A DNA stretch of 64,000 bases, from assembly GCA_903884655.1 (NCBI GenBank), contig CAISFO010000052.1, positions 1 through 64,000 on the forward strand. Direction: 5' to 3'. This document shows, piece after piece, positions 17,994 through 26,652 of the stretch. The notes beneath the pieces are model-generated. The model ran no database searches. It was not told the origin of the DNA and was given only the letters and a program-made list of their open reading frames with translations. Each line of letters begins with the position of its first letter. The stretch's first letter is position 1. The position numbers and the translations under genes were made by a program. Origin of the DNA: an uncultured Holophagaceae bacterium. GTDB lineage: Bacteria; Acidobacteriota; Holophagae; Holophagales; Holophagaceae.

Positions 17994-19113
17994 CCTGCTG
18001 CTCAGCCCCACGGTCGCCTGGGCCCTGGCCACGGGAGGCCCCTGGCCGGATCCCAACGACTTCGAGGGCGATACCCGATACATGGCCCTGGCCCTTCAAG
18101 AAGGCATGAAAGGAGTGGGACTTTCGAGCCCCAATCCCCCTGTGGGGTGCGTCCTGGTGAAAGCTGGTCAAGTGATCGGCGCCGGCGTCCACACCCGCGC
18201 AGGTGATCCTCATGGCGAAATCATGGCCTTGAGAGATGCTGAAGCCCGCGGTGTGGATCCGAAGGGTGCCACAGCCTATGTGACCCTGGAACCCTGCTGC
18301 CACCATGGACGAACAGGTCCCTGCACCATGGCCCTCCTTCAGGCCGGAATAGTACGGGTGGTTGTGGGCGTCAAGGATCCTAACCCCCGCGTGGACGGCG
18401 GTGGCTTGGCCATCCTGAGGGCCCAAGGGATCGTCGTACAGGAAGGGCTCCTGGGGGAGGCCTGCGGCCGCTTCCATGCTCCCTTCTTCAAACACATCCG
18501 GACAGGCCTGCCCTGGGTGTCCCTGAAGCTGGCCCTGGGCTCAGACGGTTCCCTGGGCCCCCTTGGAAGGACCACCCAGGTGACGCCTCCCGAAGTTCAA
18601 CGGCTGGCTCATGCCCTTCGCAGGGCATCAGAGGCCATCGTGGTGGGACGGCACACCATCGAGGTGGATGATCCCCAGCTGACGGACCGCTGGCCTGCCC
18701 CTTCCGCGCCTCATCGCACTCTGGCCCGGGTGGTCATGGACGAGGCGGGGTTGGTCCCCGCCACGGCTCGTGTCTGGATCCCGGTGGCCGGCCAGCCGGT
18801 CTTTCGGGCAGTAACAGGGGATCCCAGCCCACTGAAAGGGGTCGAGGACCTGGACCTGCCTCCGGAAGGACGGGGTTGCAGCCTGCGTCACCTGCTCTAC
18901 GAACTGGCGGCTCGGGGCGTCGGACGCGTGTTGGTGGAGGGTGGAGCCACGCTCGCCAATGGATTCCTCACCCAAGGACTGGTGGATGAATTCCATCGCT
19001 TCCAAAGCGATGCACCGGCCCTGGGCCCCAGAACTGAACTCGCCCTGCCGGCCACCTGGCAACTGGCCACCGCCGCCCGCTGGCCCTCTGGACGATGGGA
19101 GGTCTGGCGCTAG
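17986..19113 (+). CDS. ribD: bifunctional riboflavin biosynthesis deaminase/reductase
   Basis: RibD removes the amino group from the pyrimidine intermediate and then reduces its ribosyl side chain. The N-terminal zinc deaminase has VGLSSPNPPVGCVLV, then HGEIMAL, where the usual HAE is HGE, then EPCCHHGRTGPC. The C-terminal reductase has VSLKLALGSDG and RVLVEGGATLANGFL. At 375 aa the length is normal. A second ATG at 18082 begins closer to the conserved core. It overlaps the 3' end of ftsY; no other rib gene follows here. Confidence 0.92.
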   Translation: MPDLLLSPTVAWALATGGPWPDPNDFEGDTRYMALALQEGMKGVGLSSPNPPVGCVLVKAGQVIGAGVHTRAGDPHGEIMALRDAEARGVDPKGATAYVTLEPCCHHGRTGPCTMALLQAGIVRVVVGVKDPNPRVDGGGLAILRAQGIVVQEGLLGEACGRFHAPFFKHIRTGLPWVSLKLALGSDGSLGPLGRTTQVTPPEVQRLAHALRRASEAIVVGRHTIEVDDPQLTDRWPAPSAPHRTLARVVMDEAGLVPATARVWIPVAGQPVFRAVTGDPSPLKGVEDLDLPPEGRGCSLRHLLYELAARGVGRVLVEGGATLANGFLTQGLVDEFHRFQSDAPALGPRTELALPATWQLATAARWPSGRWEVWR

Positions 19114-19162
19114 GCCCCAGCAGGTAAAGTCGTTTCCCGTCCCACCCCACACAGCGCTGGCC

Positions 19163-19363
19163 CTAGCCTCCGCCCACCAGCCGGATGACTTCCAGGCGGT
19201 CACCCTCTCTCAGGGCTGTCGTTGGGTGTTGCGCCCTCCGGATCACCTCACCGTTGAGCTCGATGGCGCTGCCGAAGGTTGGGAGGTCCAGCCAAGCCGC
19301 AAGGTCGGCCACCGTCGACAGGACAGGGGTCTCGCGGATCTCCCCGTTGATGCACAGCCTCAT
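19163..19363 (-). CDS. ThiS-type sulfur carrier protein
   Basis: This 66-aa ubiquitin-fold sulfur carrier starts MRLCINGEIRE, has the central ALREGDRLEVIRLV and ends in Gly-Gly-Gly, the tail that is adenylated and converted to a thiocarboxylate. Its ATG overlaps the stop of the upstream PLP enzyme (ATGA), so the two are translationally coupled. It may serve thiamine synthesis with the distant thiG (54.4 kb), or deliver sulfide to the PLP enzyme for homocysteine formation, as the HcyS carrier does in Wolinella. Both readings are inference. Confidence 0.88.
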   Translation of the reverse strand: MRLCINGEIRETPVLSTVADLAAWLDLPTFGSAIELNGEVIRRAQHPTTALREGDRLEVIRLVGGG

Positions 19364-20553
19364 CGGAGTTCCGCCGCGGCCTGGAAGCCCTTTTCAAGAT
19401 CCGCGATGAGATCCGGTTGATCCTCGATGCCCACAGAAAAGCGCAAAAGACCATCCGTGATTCCCAGCCGGGCCTTCACCTCCGGAGCGGTCTTTAGGTG
19501 GCTCATGCTGGCGGGGTGCTGGATGAGGCTTTCGACACCGCCGAGACTCACCCCACGGGTGATCACCTCCAGCGCCTCACAAAATCGTTGTCCAGCCACC
19601 AGTCCGGCTCGCAACTCAAAGGCGATCATGGCCCCGTAGCCCTTTTCCATCTGGCGCACCGCGATTTCATGGCCAAGGTGGGTCGAGAGCCCGGGATAGT
19701 CCACCCGGGCCACATGAGGTTGCCACAGCAGCCACTGGGCCAGGGCCTGCGCGTTGTCGGAGGCCCGGCGGACCCTCAGGGCCAGGGTTTTGAGACCGCG
19801 GTGCAGCAGCCAGGCTGCCATGGGATCCAGTGTTGGCCCCAGGAGCTTAGCCAAGTGCCAGCAGGCCACCACATCCGCGTCCATGCCCGCGATGACGCCA
19901 GCCACCAGATCAGAGTGGCCCCCCAGGTACTTGGTGGCCGAGGCCACACTCAGATCAATGCCAAAGGATAGGGGCCGGGTATGGATGGGGCTCGGGAAGG
20001 TGTTGTCTGCCACGGTCCGGACCCCGTACCGCTTGGCGATGGAGGCCACACCAGCCAGGTCGGTCAGCGCCAGGGTCGGGTTGGAGGGTGTCTCGATCCA
20101 GATCAGGCGGGTCCCTGGTTGGATGGCGCCTTCCCACTCCCCCAGATCCAGGGTGTTCTGCACCCAGGTCACCTTGAGTCCTCGCTCAGCTTCCCAGCGT
20201 CGGATGAGTTGTTCCGTGCCCAGGTAGAGGGCTGCCGGAGCCACCAGGTGGTCTCCCTGCTTCAGGAACGCCTCAAATACCAGGGCGAAAGCGGCCATGC
20301 CGGAGGAAGTGACCAGAGCCCGCTCGGCGCCCTCAAGCTCCGCCAGGACCGCCTCCACCTCGCTCGCATTGGGGTTGCCCCAGCGTGTGTAGAACGTCGC
20401 GGGCTCGATGCTGGCCGAGAACTCGGCACCCTCGTGGTTTTCCATCAACTGGAACACCGAGGTCTGGAAAATCGGCGTGATCACGGCCCTGGTAGGGTTG
20501 TGGCGTCTGCCGGCGTGAATGGCGGTGGTGGTGGGTCCCCAGGGTTTGGGCAT
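19360..20553 (-). CDS. Cys/Met-metabolism PLP enzyme (MetB/MetZ/MetY family)
   Basis: This trans-sulfuration-family enzyme (397 aa) forms or cleaves the thioether or sulfide bond of homocysteine precursors. It starts with a typical TTAIHAGRRHNPT and has YTRWGNPNASEVEAVLAELE. The PLP-contact regions are SSGMAAFALVFEAF and VADNTFPSP, the PLP lysine is in SATKYLGGHSD, and the C-terminus has LGGVESLIQHPASMSH. Sequence alone does not separate cystathionine gamma-synthase, gamma-lyase and homoserine-ester sulfhydrylase. The coupled ThiS-like gene hints at the sulfhydrylase role. ATG 20553 was preferred to 20577 and 20625 because it begins at the family core. Confidence 0.87.
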   Translation of the reverse strand: MPKPWGPTTTAIHAGRRHNPTRAVITPIFQTSVFQLMENHEGAEFSASIEPATFYTRWGNPNASEVEAVLAELEGAERALVTSSGMAAFALVFEAFLKQGDHLVAPAALYLGTEQLIRRWEAERGLKVTWVQNTLDLGEWEGAIQPGTRLIWIETPSNPTLALTDLAGVASIAKRYGVRTVADNTFPSPIHTRPLSFGIDLSVASATKYLGGHSDLVAGVIAGMDADVVACWHLAKLLGPTLDPMAAWLLHRGLKTLALRVRRASDNAQALAQWLLWQPHVARVDYPGLSTHLGHEIAVRQMEKGYGAMIAFELRAGLVAGQRFCEALEVITRGVSLGGVESLIQHPASMSHLKTAPEVKARLGITDGLLRFSVGIEDQPDLIADLEKGFQAAAELR

Positions 20554-20590
20554 GGCGGTGGCTCCAGCCACCAGCATAGGCGCGTCTGGC

Positions 20591-20878
20591 CTAACGCTTC
20601 CAGAAGACGATGGCCAGGGCCACAACGGAAAAGAGGATCACCACGATGAGCCGCCAGACCGTGGGGCGATCATCTGGCAGGTCGAAGGGTCCCCGGTCTT
20701 CGAGGGCCGCACGGGTCAACTCGTCCACAGGTGTCGGCGCCAGGCCACGGCAGTCCACGCATCGGAAGGCTTCACCAGGCGTGATCACCGCATCCACCAC
20801 GGTGGCACCACAGCCCTGGCAGACATGCACCACGCCGGGATGGTAAGCCTCGAGGGCGGGGGGGATCTCGTTGGTCAT
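20591..20878 (-). CDS. small zinc-ribbon membrane protein, unknown
   Basis: This 95-aa protein has an N-terminal CxxC pair (CQGCGATVV) and a second one (CVDCRGL), forming a likely zinc ribbon. A short linker follows, then one C-terminal transmembrane helix (VWRLIVVILFSVVALAIVFW) ending KR, which would leave the ribbon on the cytosolic side. GGAGGTGA precedes the ATG. It is 37 bases upstream of the PLP-enzyme start on the same strand and may be the first gene of that transcript. No named family is recognised. Confidence 0.7.
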   Translation of the reverse strand: MTNEIPPALEAYHPGVVHVCQGCGATVVDAVITPGEAFRCVDCRGLAPTPVDELTRAALEDRGPFDLPDDRPTVWRLIVVILFSVVALAIVFWKR

Positions 20879-20941
20879 GCGTCACCTCCAGTGCCGCACC
20901 CTTCGGGCTTCGGCTGCGCCAAAGTGGCCCTCCATGTATCA

Positions 20942-20960
20942 GACAGCGCACTACGCTGTC
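20942..20960. terminator. hairpin downstream of gatB
   Basis: GACAGCG (20942-20948) and CGCTGTC (20954-20960) form a perfect 7-bp stem with the loop CACTA in the gap between gatB and the zinc-ribbon gene. There is no T-run, so it may be a processing or weak termination signal. Confidence 0.35.
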
Positions 20961-21036
20961 CTCCCGCTCGCCAGAGCTCGCGGACATGGAGTCTCTGCTC
21001 CTGCTTCGGGCTCATGGCCCCAGCATGGGACCTCCT

Positions 21037-22497
21037 TCAGCCCTTGGCCAGTTCTTCGGTCAACACTTCCTGGACCAGCCTCGCATCCAGGCGCCCCTCG
21101 CCCGCCTTGAGGATCTGCCCCACCAGGAATCCCCTGAGGCTGTCCTTGCCGCCCCGGATCTGGGCCACTGGGCCGGGCTGGGCCGCCATGATCTGGTGCA
21201 CCAGCAACTTGATGGCGTCCCGGTCCCCGACCTGGGCCAGCCCCTTGGCAGCTACGATCTGTTCCGCACTGCCTTCTCCTGCCAGCAGGGCCGGGAACAC
21301 CTGTTCCTTGGCGGTACCGAACCCAAGGGTCCTGGCTTCCACCAGGCGGACCAGTCCTGCCAGGGCCTCGGGTGCCAAGGGCAAGGCCTCAATGTCCAGG
21401 CCACGCTCATTTAGGATGCGGCTGACCTCCCCCAGCATCCATGCAGCGGCCCCCCGGCCGGAGCCGCTGAGTTCCGCCACGGTCTCGAAGTAGGCCGCAA
21501 AGGCCGGACTCTGGGCAAGGGCCTGAGCCTCCTCCAGGCCCAACAGATAGTTCCCGCACCAGCGGTGGATGCGCTGGTCGGGCAGCTCGGGAAGGGCCTG
21601 GCGCTCGATTTCGATTTCCAGGGGATCCACCACCAGAGGGGGAAGATCCGGCTCTGGGAAATAACGGTAGTCCATGGCCGCTTCTTTGGTGCGCTGGGCC
21701 CGGGTCTCCCCCAACACGGCATCCCAGCCGCGGGTCTCCATCTGCACAACCCGACCCTGGTCAAGCAGTCTCGACTGTCGCTCGATCTCATGCTCCAGGG
21801 CCTGGCGGACGAACCGGAAGGAATTCAGGTTTTTCACTTCAACCCGGGTGCCAAGAACCGCTTGGCCCGGCCTGCGCACGCTGATGTTGGCGTCGCAGCG
21901 GAAACTGCCGTCCTCCATGCTCCCGTCGCAGATTCCCAGACCCACCACCAGTCGATGGAGGCCCTTCAGGTAATCCGAAGCCTCCCGAGCGCTTCGGAGA
22001 TCCGGAGCTCCGACAATTTCCAGCAGGGGGACCCCGGCCCGGTTCAGGTCCACGTGGCTGGACACTTCATCCAGGTCGTGGTGGCTCTTTCCTGCATCCT
22101 CCTCCAGGTGGGCCCTCTCCACCCGGATCCGCGTGGATCCCTCCCCGCCACGAACCCGGGGATCCCCGGGGATATCCAGGTGCCCTTCCTCCACGATGGC
22201 CACGGGGCCCTGGGTGATCTGGTACCCCTTGGGCAGGTCCGGATAGAAATACTGCTTCCGGTAGAAGGCGCTCGTTGACCGGATCTCAGCGCCCAGTGCC
22301 AGGCCCAGTCGAATGGCCATGCGGACGGCTTCGGCGTTGAGGGCAGGCAGAGCCCCCGGCAGGCCCAGGCAAACGGGGCAGGTCTGGCTGTTGGGGGCGG
22401 CCCCCGCCAAATTACGGCAGGCGCAGAACATTTTGGACCGGGTCTTCAGCTGGACATGCACCTCCAGCCCAATCACCGCTTCGAACCCAAGCTTCAT
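21037..22497 (-). CDS. gatB: aspartyl/glutamyl-tRNA(Asn/Gln) amidotransferase subunit B
   Basis: GatB is part of the GatCAB complex that converts Glu-tRNA(Gln) and Asp-tRNA(Asn) to the amidated forms. It shows EAVIGLEVHVQL, the zinc cysteines in MFCACRNL and CPVCLGLPG, YFYPDLPKGYQI, and SMEDGSFRCDANISVR. The C-terminal YqeY-like tail domain ends LVGQILKAGEGRLD. At 486 aa the length is normal. The start at 22497 (MKLGFEAVIG) fits the family. gatA and gatC are not adjacent. It lies 31 bases downstream of mnmE on the same strand. Confidence 0.95.
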   Translation of the reverse strand: MKLGFEAVIGLEVHVQLKTRSKMFCACRNLAGAAPNSQTCPVCLGLPGALPALNAEAVRMAIRLGLALGAEIRSTSAFYRKQYFYPDLPKGYQITQGPVAIVEEGHLDIPGDPRVRGGEGSTRIRVERAHLEEDAGKSHHDLDEVSSHVDLNRAGVPLLEIVGAPDLRSAREASDYLKGLHRLVVGLGICDGSMEDGSFRCDANISVRRPGQAVLGTRVEVKNLNSFRFVRQALEHEIERQSRLLDQGRVVQMETRGWDAVLGETRAQRTKEAAMDYRYFPEPDLPPLVVDPLEIEIERQALPELPDQRIHRWCGNYLLGLEEAQALAQSPAFAAYFETVAELSGSGRGAAAWMLGEVSRILNERGLDIEALPLAPEALAGLVRLVEARTLGFGTAKEQVFPALLAGEGSAEQIVAAKGLAQVGDRDAIKLLVHQIMAAQPGPVAQIRGGKDSLRGFLVGQILKAGEGRLDARLVQEVLTEELAKG

Positions 22498-22528
22498 GCG
22501 CCACACCCCCGGTCAGTCTACCGTTTGC

Positions 22529-23845
22529 CTACTTTCCGAGACAGAAACCGCCGAAAAGCGCATCCAGGGCGCTGTCGGCGCGGTCTTCGCCCGTGAGGCG
22601 CGCCAGCAGGCCCCAGGCACCCTGCAGTAGCGAGGCCGGCAATTCTGGGAAACATCCCGCATCTAAATCCACCAGCAAGTCCAGTTGTTTCCCCAGTTCG
22701 TCAAGGAGTTCAAGCTGCCGGCCCGTGGCAAGGGCGCCCAGGCAGGCGTCCGGTGCCAGCCCGCCCAGCAGACGCTCCTTGAGACCCGTTTCCAACGCGT
22801 CCAGATCACCCAAGGTGGTGGCGATGGCCAGTCCCGGGGCAGGGCAAAGGTCCGCGAACGTGTGGACCACCAGCACCTTGGCCTGGAACGGCACGAGCAT
22901 GGTGCGAACCAGATCCGGAGTCTCGACCCCTGCGGGGATCAGGTGCAGCACCAGATCCACCATCTCCAAAACCGGTCCCACACGCGCCACCCCAAGCCGC
23001 TCGACGGGATCCTCGGATTCCCTCAGCCCTGCTGTATCAAACAGACGCAAAGGCAGACCCCGCCACTCGCAGCGCACCTCCAGCACGTCCCGGGTGGTAC
23101 CAGGAAGCTCGGTCACGATGGCCCGGTCCTCTCCTGCCAACGCGTTGAAGAGGGTGCTCTTGCCGGAATTTGGGGCGCCAACCAAGGCCAGTCGGATACC
23201 ATCCTGCAGATGACGGGCCGCCCTGGCACGGACTTGTTCCACGTGGAACCGGGCCCGGAATGGCTCCATGGCTTTGGCCAAGTCTTTCAAATTCAACAAG
23301 ATTCCCTCTTCCTCTCCATAGTCCACCACGGCTTCGGCCCTGGCCATCCATGGAGCGAGGCCCCGACGTGCCTCTGAAATCCAGTCGGGTTCAGCCCCAG
23401 CCCTTGCCTGGGCCAATCGGATCTGCGCGTCCGTCTCGGCCACCACCAGGTCCCTCAGTGCCTCTGCCTCCAGCAATCCCAGTTTCCCGTTCAGAAGGGC
23501 CCGCCGCGTGAACTCGCCAGGTTCCGCCAGGCGCACACCCAGGGTGCCCAGGTGTTGGAGCAGGCGCCTCGCCAGCAGTGGGTTGCCGTGGATCTGGAAC
23601 TCGACAACATCCTCCCCCGTGTAGCTGGCCGGCCCCGGGAAGAACAGGACCAGGGCCCTTTCGCGGAAGCCGCCCCAACACAGGGTTCGCAGGGATGCGA
23701 CCCTTGGCGGGGGCAGCGCTACGAAGGGCAGGAGCACGGCCGACAGGTCCGGTCCCGAGACACGGAGCACCACCACGGCTGAAGGCAGCAGGGGGGTGGC
23801 GGGCGCGCAGATGGGGGTCAGGGACAACGTGGACAAAGGAATCAC
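22529..23845 (-). CDS. mnmE: tRNA uridine-5-carboxymethylaminomethyl modification GTPase
   Basis: MnmE, with MnmG, modifies the wobble uridine of several tRNAs. The N-terminal folate-binding domain (GPASYTGEDVVEFQIHGNPLL, shown here split as ASYTGEDVVE and FQIHGN) is followed by a helical domain. An inserted G domain has GAPNSGKSTLFNAL, the switch region ELPGTTRDV, and DTAGLRESED. The terminal CLGK is the catalytic C-x-G-K motif. I chose GTG 23845; TTG 23869 is possible. A parS-like site lies within the gene, where it codes for FHVEQ. mnmG and parAB, which often follow mnmE near origins, are not here. Confidence 0.92.
   Translation of the reverse strand: MIPLSTLSLTPICAPATPLLPSAVVVLRVSGPDLSAVLLPFVALPPPRVASLRTLCWGGFRERALVLFFPGPASYTGEDVVEFQIHGNPLLARRLLQHLGTLGVRLAEPGEFTRRALLNGKLGLLEAEALRDLVVAETDAQIRLAQARAGAEPDWISEARRGLAPWMARAEAVVDYGEEEGILLNLKDLAKAMEPFRARFHVEQVRARAARHLQDGIRLALVGAPNSGKSTLFNALAGEDRAIVTELPGTTRDVLEVRCEWRGLPLRLFDTAGLRESEDPVERLGVARVGPVLEMVDLVLHLIPAGVETPDLVRTMLVPFQAKVLVVHTFADLCPAPGLAIATTLGDLDALETGLKERLLGGLAPDACLGALATGRQLELLDELGKQLDLLVDLDAGCFPELPASLLQGAWGLLARLTGEDRADSALDALFGGFCLGK
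23235..23250. other. parS-like ParB binding site 2
   Basis: TGTTCCACGTGGAACC lies inside mnmE. It has the full CACGTG core and a one-base deviation at the last position from the inverted-repeat form. Confidence 0.7.
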
Positions 23846-23904
23846 CCTTGCATTTCTATCTCCCGGCAAGGCCAGGATCCTGTCCCGATCCTCCCCGGAA
23901 CCGC

Positions 23905-24369
23905 CTATTTCCTGAACACTCGCACGGGCTTGAAGGTTCCAGTGCCTTCACTCTCGGTACCAAGGCCAGCCTCACGGCTTACGACCAGATGCACCCAGCG
24001 GCGCTCCCGGGCACTGAGGGCACCGAGCGTGTGGCTGCCAAGCTCCCGGGCCTTCTGGGCAGCGAACTGCCCCATGGCCATCACTTCCTGCATGCGGAAG
24101 AGCCGGGCTCCCTTGGTGTCCAGATAGGCCAGCTTCTGGTCTTCCCGCTCACCCTGGGCTTCGTGCACCAGGAATTGCAGGGCATCCAGGGCCGCACCAC
24201 GATTGGCACCCAGGATGCCCGCGTCTGGACCCGAGACGGCGACTCTGTTGGGAAAAGCCTCCTCATCGCCTGAGGGCGCAAAGCGGGCTTCCAGCTGCAG
24301 ACCCAAATGGCCGCCCCAACGGGCGATGAGCTCGGGGACGGACTCCAGACTGGCGCCGCTTTTCCTCAT
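23905..24369 (-). CDS. khpB: RNA-binding protein KhpB/Jag (KH-R3H)
   Basis: This 154-aa protein has a KH-like domain (about residues 10-80, GANRGAALDALQFLVHEA) and a C-terminal R3H domain (ARELGSHTLGALSARERRWVHLVV, seen as RxxxH). Relatives (Jag/EloR/KhpB) bind RNA and influence cell elongation and division. The N-terminal Jag_N domain present in Firmicutes is missing, as in many other phyla. It sits in the classical place between yidC and mnmE. AGGAG precedes the ATG. Confidence 0.88.
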   Translation of the reverse strand: MRKSGASLESVPELIARWGGHLGLQLEARFAPSGDEEAFPNRVAVSGPDAGILGANRGAALDALQFLVHEAQGEREDQKLAYLDTKGARLFRMQEVMAMGQFAAQKARELGSHTLGALSARERRWVHLVVSREAGLGTESEGTGTFKPVRVFRK

Positions 24370-24379
24370 GGCGGGACTC

Positions 24380-25927
24380 CTACAGGACGATGGGCTGGGG
24401 CTGGTAGGAACGCATGACCCACCAGGTCTGGGCCAGGCCGATCATGTTGAAGACGAAGTAGTAGACCGCAACCCCGGCGGGACTCTGCGCGAACATGAAC
24501 GTCATCATGGCCGGCATCATCACCATCATCATCTTGCGCTGGGAGGCGTCGCCTACGGCAGGGGTCATGTACTGCTGGGCGAACATGGAGGCGCCCATGA
24601 GCACCGGGTAGACAAAATAGGGATCCCGGGCGGACAGATCCGTGATCCAGCCGAAGAAGGCGGCGTGGCGAAGCTCGTAGACATTGTTCAGCATCGACCA
24701 CAGAGCCAGGAAGATCGGCATCTGGAGCAGCATGGGCAGGCACCCGCCCATGGGGTTATGGCCATTCTTCTTGTAGAGGGCCATGAGTTCCTTCTGCATC
24801 TCGGCCTTCTTGGTCATATCGCTGCCGAACTTCTCATACTTGGCCTGGAGGGCCTTCTGGTGCGGCTCGAAGTCCTTCATGCGGAGCATGGAGATGGTCT
24901 GCTTCGTGTTCAGGTGCCAGGTGGCGAGGCGGATGATCAACGTGAAGATCACGATGGCCCAGCCCCAATTTCCAACCAGGGCGTGGACCTTCTTCAGCAT
25001 CCAGAAGAGCAGGTGGGACACCGCGCCAAAGAAGCCATAGTCGATGACCTCGGTGAAGGGTTTTTCGAAGGCCAACAGGGGCTCCGCCTGCTTGGGCCCC
25101 AGGTAGAGCGAGGCTTCCAGGCGGCCATTCTGGGGCAGGAGCTCGTAGCCAGAATTGTCTCGACCTGCTGGACGAGGTAGTTTCCACAGGGCCACAAAGT
25201 AATGATTGGACTGGCTCTTGGCGCCCTTGTCTACCCCAGCATCCAGGCCGAGGCGCTCCGTGGAGGGAGGCAGCACCTTGCGCTTGGCGCCCAGAAAGCT
25301 GAAGAACGGATCGTGCAGCATCTCGCTCCAGGTGACAGCCTCCACGCCCTTTTCGGTGACCGTGAATACCCGGCCCAGGCCTTTGACCGGGTCGTCGCTG
25401 CTGGGGTTAGAGATCAGCTGCAGGGGGCCATTACCCGCTATAACCGCGTCGATCTTCAGGCTGTGGCCCTTGGCGGGAACCAGGTAGGTGAGACGGTCCC
25501 CTTTGCTGTTTTCAAACAGGACTGAGGTGCCACCAGGTCCCCGCTCCTCACGTACCGACTCGAAGCCGATCCCCTTCATGGAGCCCAGCCCGGCAAAGCC
25601 TGTGGGGAAAAAAGTGGTGCCGTCCACCCGCCACACCGCCTGCTTGAGGGCCCCGGTGGCCACCTGCCAGGTGAGGGTGAGCTCTTCAGATGAAAGTGTG
25701 TGCAGGAGGGCTGGGTCCGCAACCTTGGCCTCTGCGCCCGCCATCGCAACCGGCGTCTGCGGCCTGGTTTCTTCGACCGGAGGCGCTGCCGGCTTGCTTA
25801 CGACTGGACTGGCTTGTTGGGCCACGGGGTTCGGCACGGGCTTGGCGTACTTGGAGGACAGCCAGAACTGGCCTCCAAGCAAGATCAGGCTTCCGACAAT
25901 GAAGTAGAGGATGTTGCGGTTGTTCAT
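24380..25927 (-). CDS. yidC: membrane protein insertase YidC
   Basis: YidC inserts and folds inner-membrane proteins with or without SecYEG. The N-terminal anchor (ILYFIVGSLILLGGQFWLS) is followed by a long periplasmic beta domain (about residues 55-320), as in Gram-negative bacteria. The conserved core of five helices is near AIVIFTLIIRLATWHL, GGCLPMLLQMPIFLALW and DPYFVYPVLMGASMF. The conserved Arg of the hydrophilic groove is in IIRLATW. At 515 aa it has the diderm-type length. Its start overlaps the rnpA stop (ATGA). Confidence 0.95.
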   Translation of the reverse strand: MNNRNILYFIVGSLILLGGQFWLSSKYAKPVPNPVAQQASPVVSKPAAPPVEETRPQTPVAMAGAEAKVADPALLHTLSSEELTLTWQVATGALKQAVWRVDGTTFFPTGFAGLGSMKGIGFESVREERGPGGTSVLFENSKGDRLTYLVPAKGHSLKIDAVIAGNGPLQLISNPSSDDPVKGLGRVFTVTEKGVEAVTWSEMLHDPFFSFLGAKRKVLPPSTERLGLDAGVDKGAKSQSNHYFVALWKLPRPAGRDNSGYELLPQNGRLEASLYLGPKQAEPLLAFEKPFTEVIDYGFFGAVSHLLFWMLKKVHALVGNWGWAIVIFTLIIRLATWHLNTKQTISMLRMKDFEPHQKALQAKYEKFGSDMTKKAEMQKELMALYKKNGHNPMGGCLPMLLQMPIFLALWSMLNNVYELRHAAFFGWITDLSARDPYFVYPVLMGASMFAQQYMTPAVGDASQRKMMMVMMPAMMTFMFAQSPAGVAVYYFVFNMIGLAQTWWVMRSYQPQPIVL

Positions 25928-26292
25928 GGGCCATCCAAAGCGGGAAGTCGAAGCAGGGCCATCCGTAACTGGTGTTCAATGTCCTGGAAACTGATGGTAT
26001 CTAGCGGTGGCGCGGTGCGGCCTGGGCGAATCCACACCACCCATGGTTCGTTCGACAGCGACTTCGACCCAGCCAGGAAGGCCATCCTGACCCGCCGGCG
26101 AAACCGGTTGCGCTGTACGGCGCCGCCAGACTTCCTTGGTGAGGTCACCAGCAGGAGAGGTCCTTCCGGGCTCGCGACGCGCCAGGCACGGATGTCCAGC
26201 CACGACGACTGCCCCAGCAGGGGCCGGGGCAACGGTGCGGGAACCGCGTGGTCTTGGTGCCGCACCGTCCGGAAGCGGCCTTTGAAGATCAC
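25924..26292 (-). CDS. rnpA: ribonuclease P protein component
   Basis: This basic protein subunit of RNase P helps the RNA subunit bind precursor tRNA. The family RNR motif is AVQRNRFRRRVRMAF near residue 60, with LLLVTSPRKSGG before it. The N-terminus is short and divergent (IFKGRFRTVRHQDHAV), and the start appears to be GTG at 26292, 8 bases from the rpmH stop, so the exact start is uncertain. It is in the conserved rpmH-rnpA-yidC order. Confidence 0.88.
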   Translation of the reverse strand: MIFKGRFRTVRHQDHAVPAPLPRPLLGQSSWLDIRAWRVASPEGPLLLVTSPRKSGGAVQRNRFRRRVRMAFLAGSKSLSNEPWVVWIRPGRTAPPLDTISFQDIEHQLRMALLRLPALDGP

Positions 26293-26300
26293 AGAAAGGG

Positions 26301-26435
26301 CTAGAGCGCCAGGACGTGGCGGCCCTTGGCGCGGCGGCGCTTCAGCACCAGTCGGCCATTCTTGGTCTTCATGCGGCTCAGGAAGCCGTGGGTCTTGGCA
26401 CGGCGACGGTTGTTGGGCTGAAAGGTGCGCTTCAT
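26301..26435 (-). CDS. rpmH: 50S ribosomal protein L34
   Basis: This 44-aa ribosomal protein starts [18 protein letters not shown] and ends [10 protein letters not shown], an almost textbook L34. It is the first gene of the leftward rpmH-rnpA-yidC-khpB-mnmE-gatB cluster. The gap to dnaA (26436-26652) must hold promoters for both directions; I saw no convincing DnaA boxes in it. Confidence 0.97.
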   Translation of the reverse strand: MKRTFQPNNRRRAKTHGFLSRMKTKNGRLVLKRRRAKGRHVLAL

Positions 26436-26652
26436 GGTTCCACCTCGGGAGTCCCCTCCCGGGGAGGAGAACGAACCTTAGAGGTTATCAGCGAGCGGCC
26501 ACAGGCTCAAGAGCAATTCCGCCCCACCAGGGAGTGCTGCGGGATGCTAGATTGAATACCCCCCTCGCGAGCCCGGCGTGGACGGAGCGTGCGCTGCACC
26601 CTCCGCCGACGGCGCGTGTCCGCGCCCTTGTACCACCGATGCTGGTGAACCC

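Noticed and set aside
19163..19363. Calling the carrier gene thiS outright
   Set aside because: Coupling to a Cys/Met PLP enzyme leaves its pathway open, so no symbol was assigned.
26436..26652. Second half of a bipartite origin between rpmH and dnaA
   Set aside because: No TTATNCACA-type boxes; only isolated fragments such as GTTATCAG.
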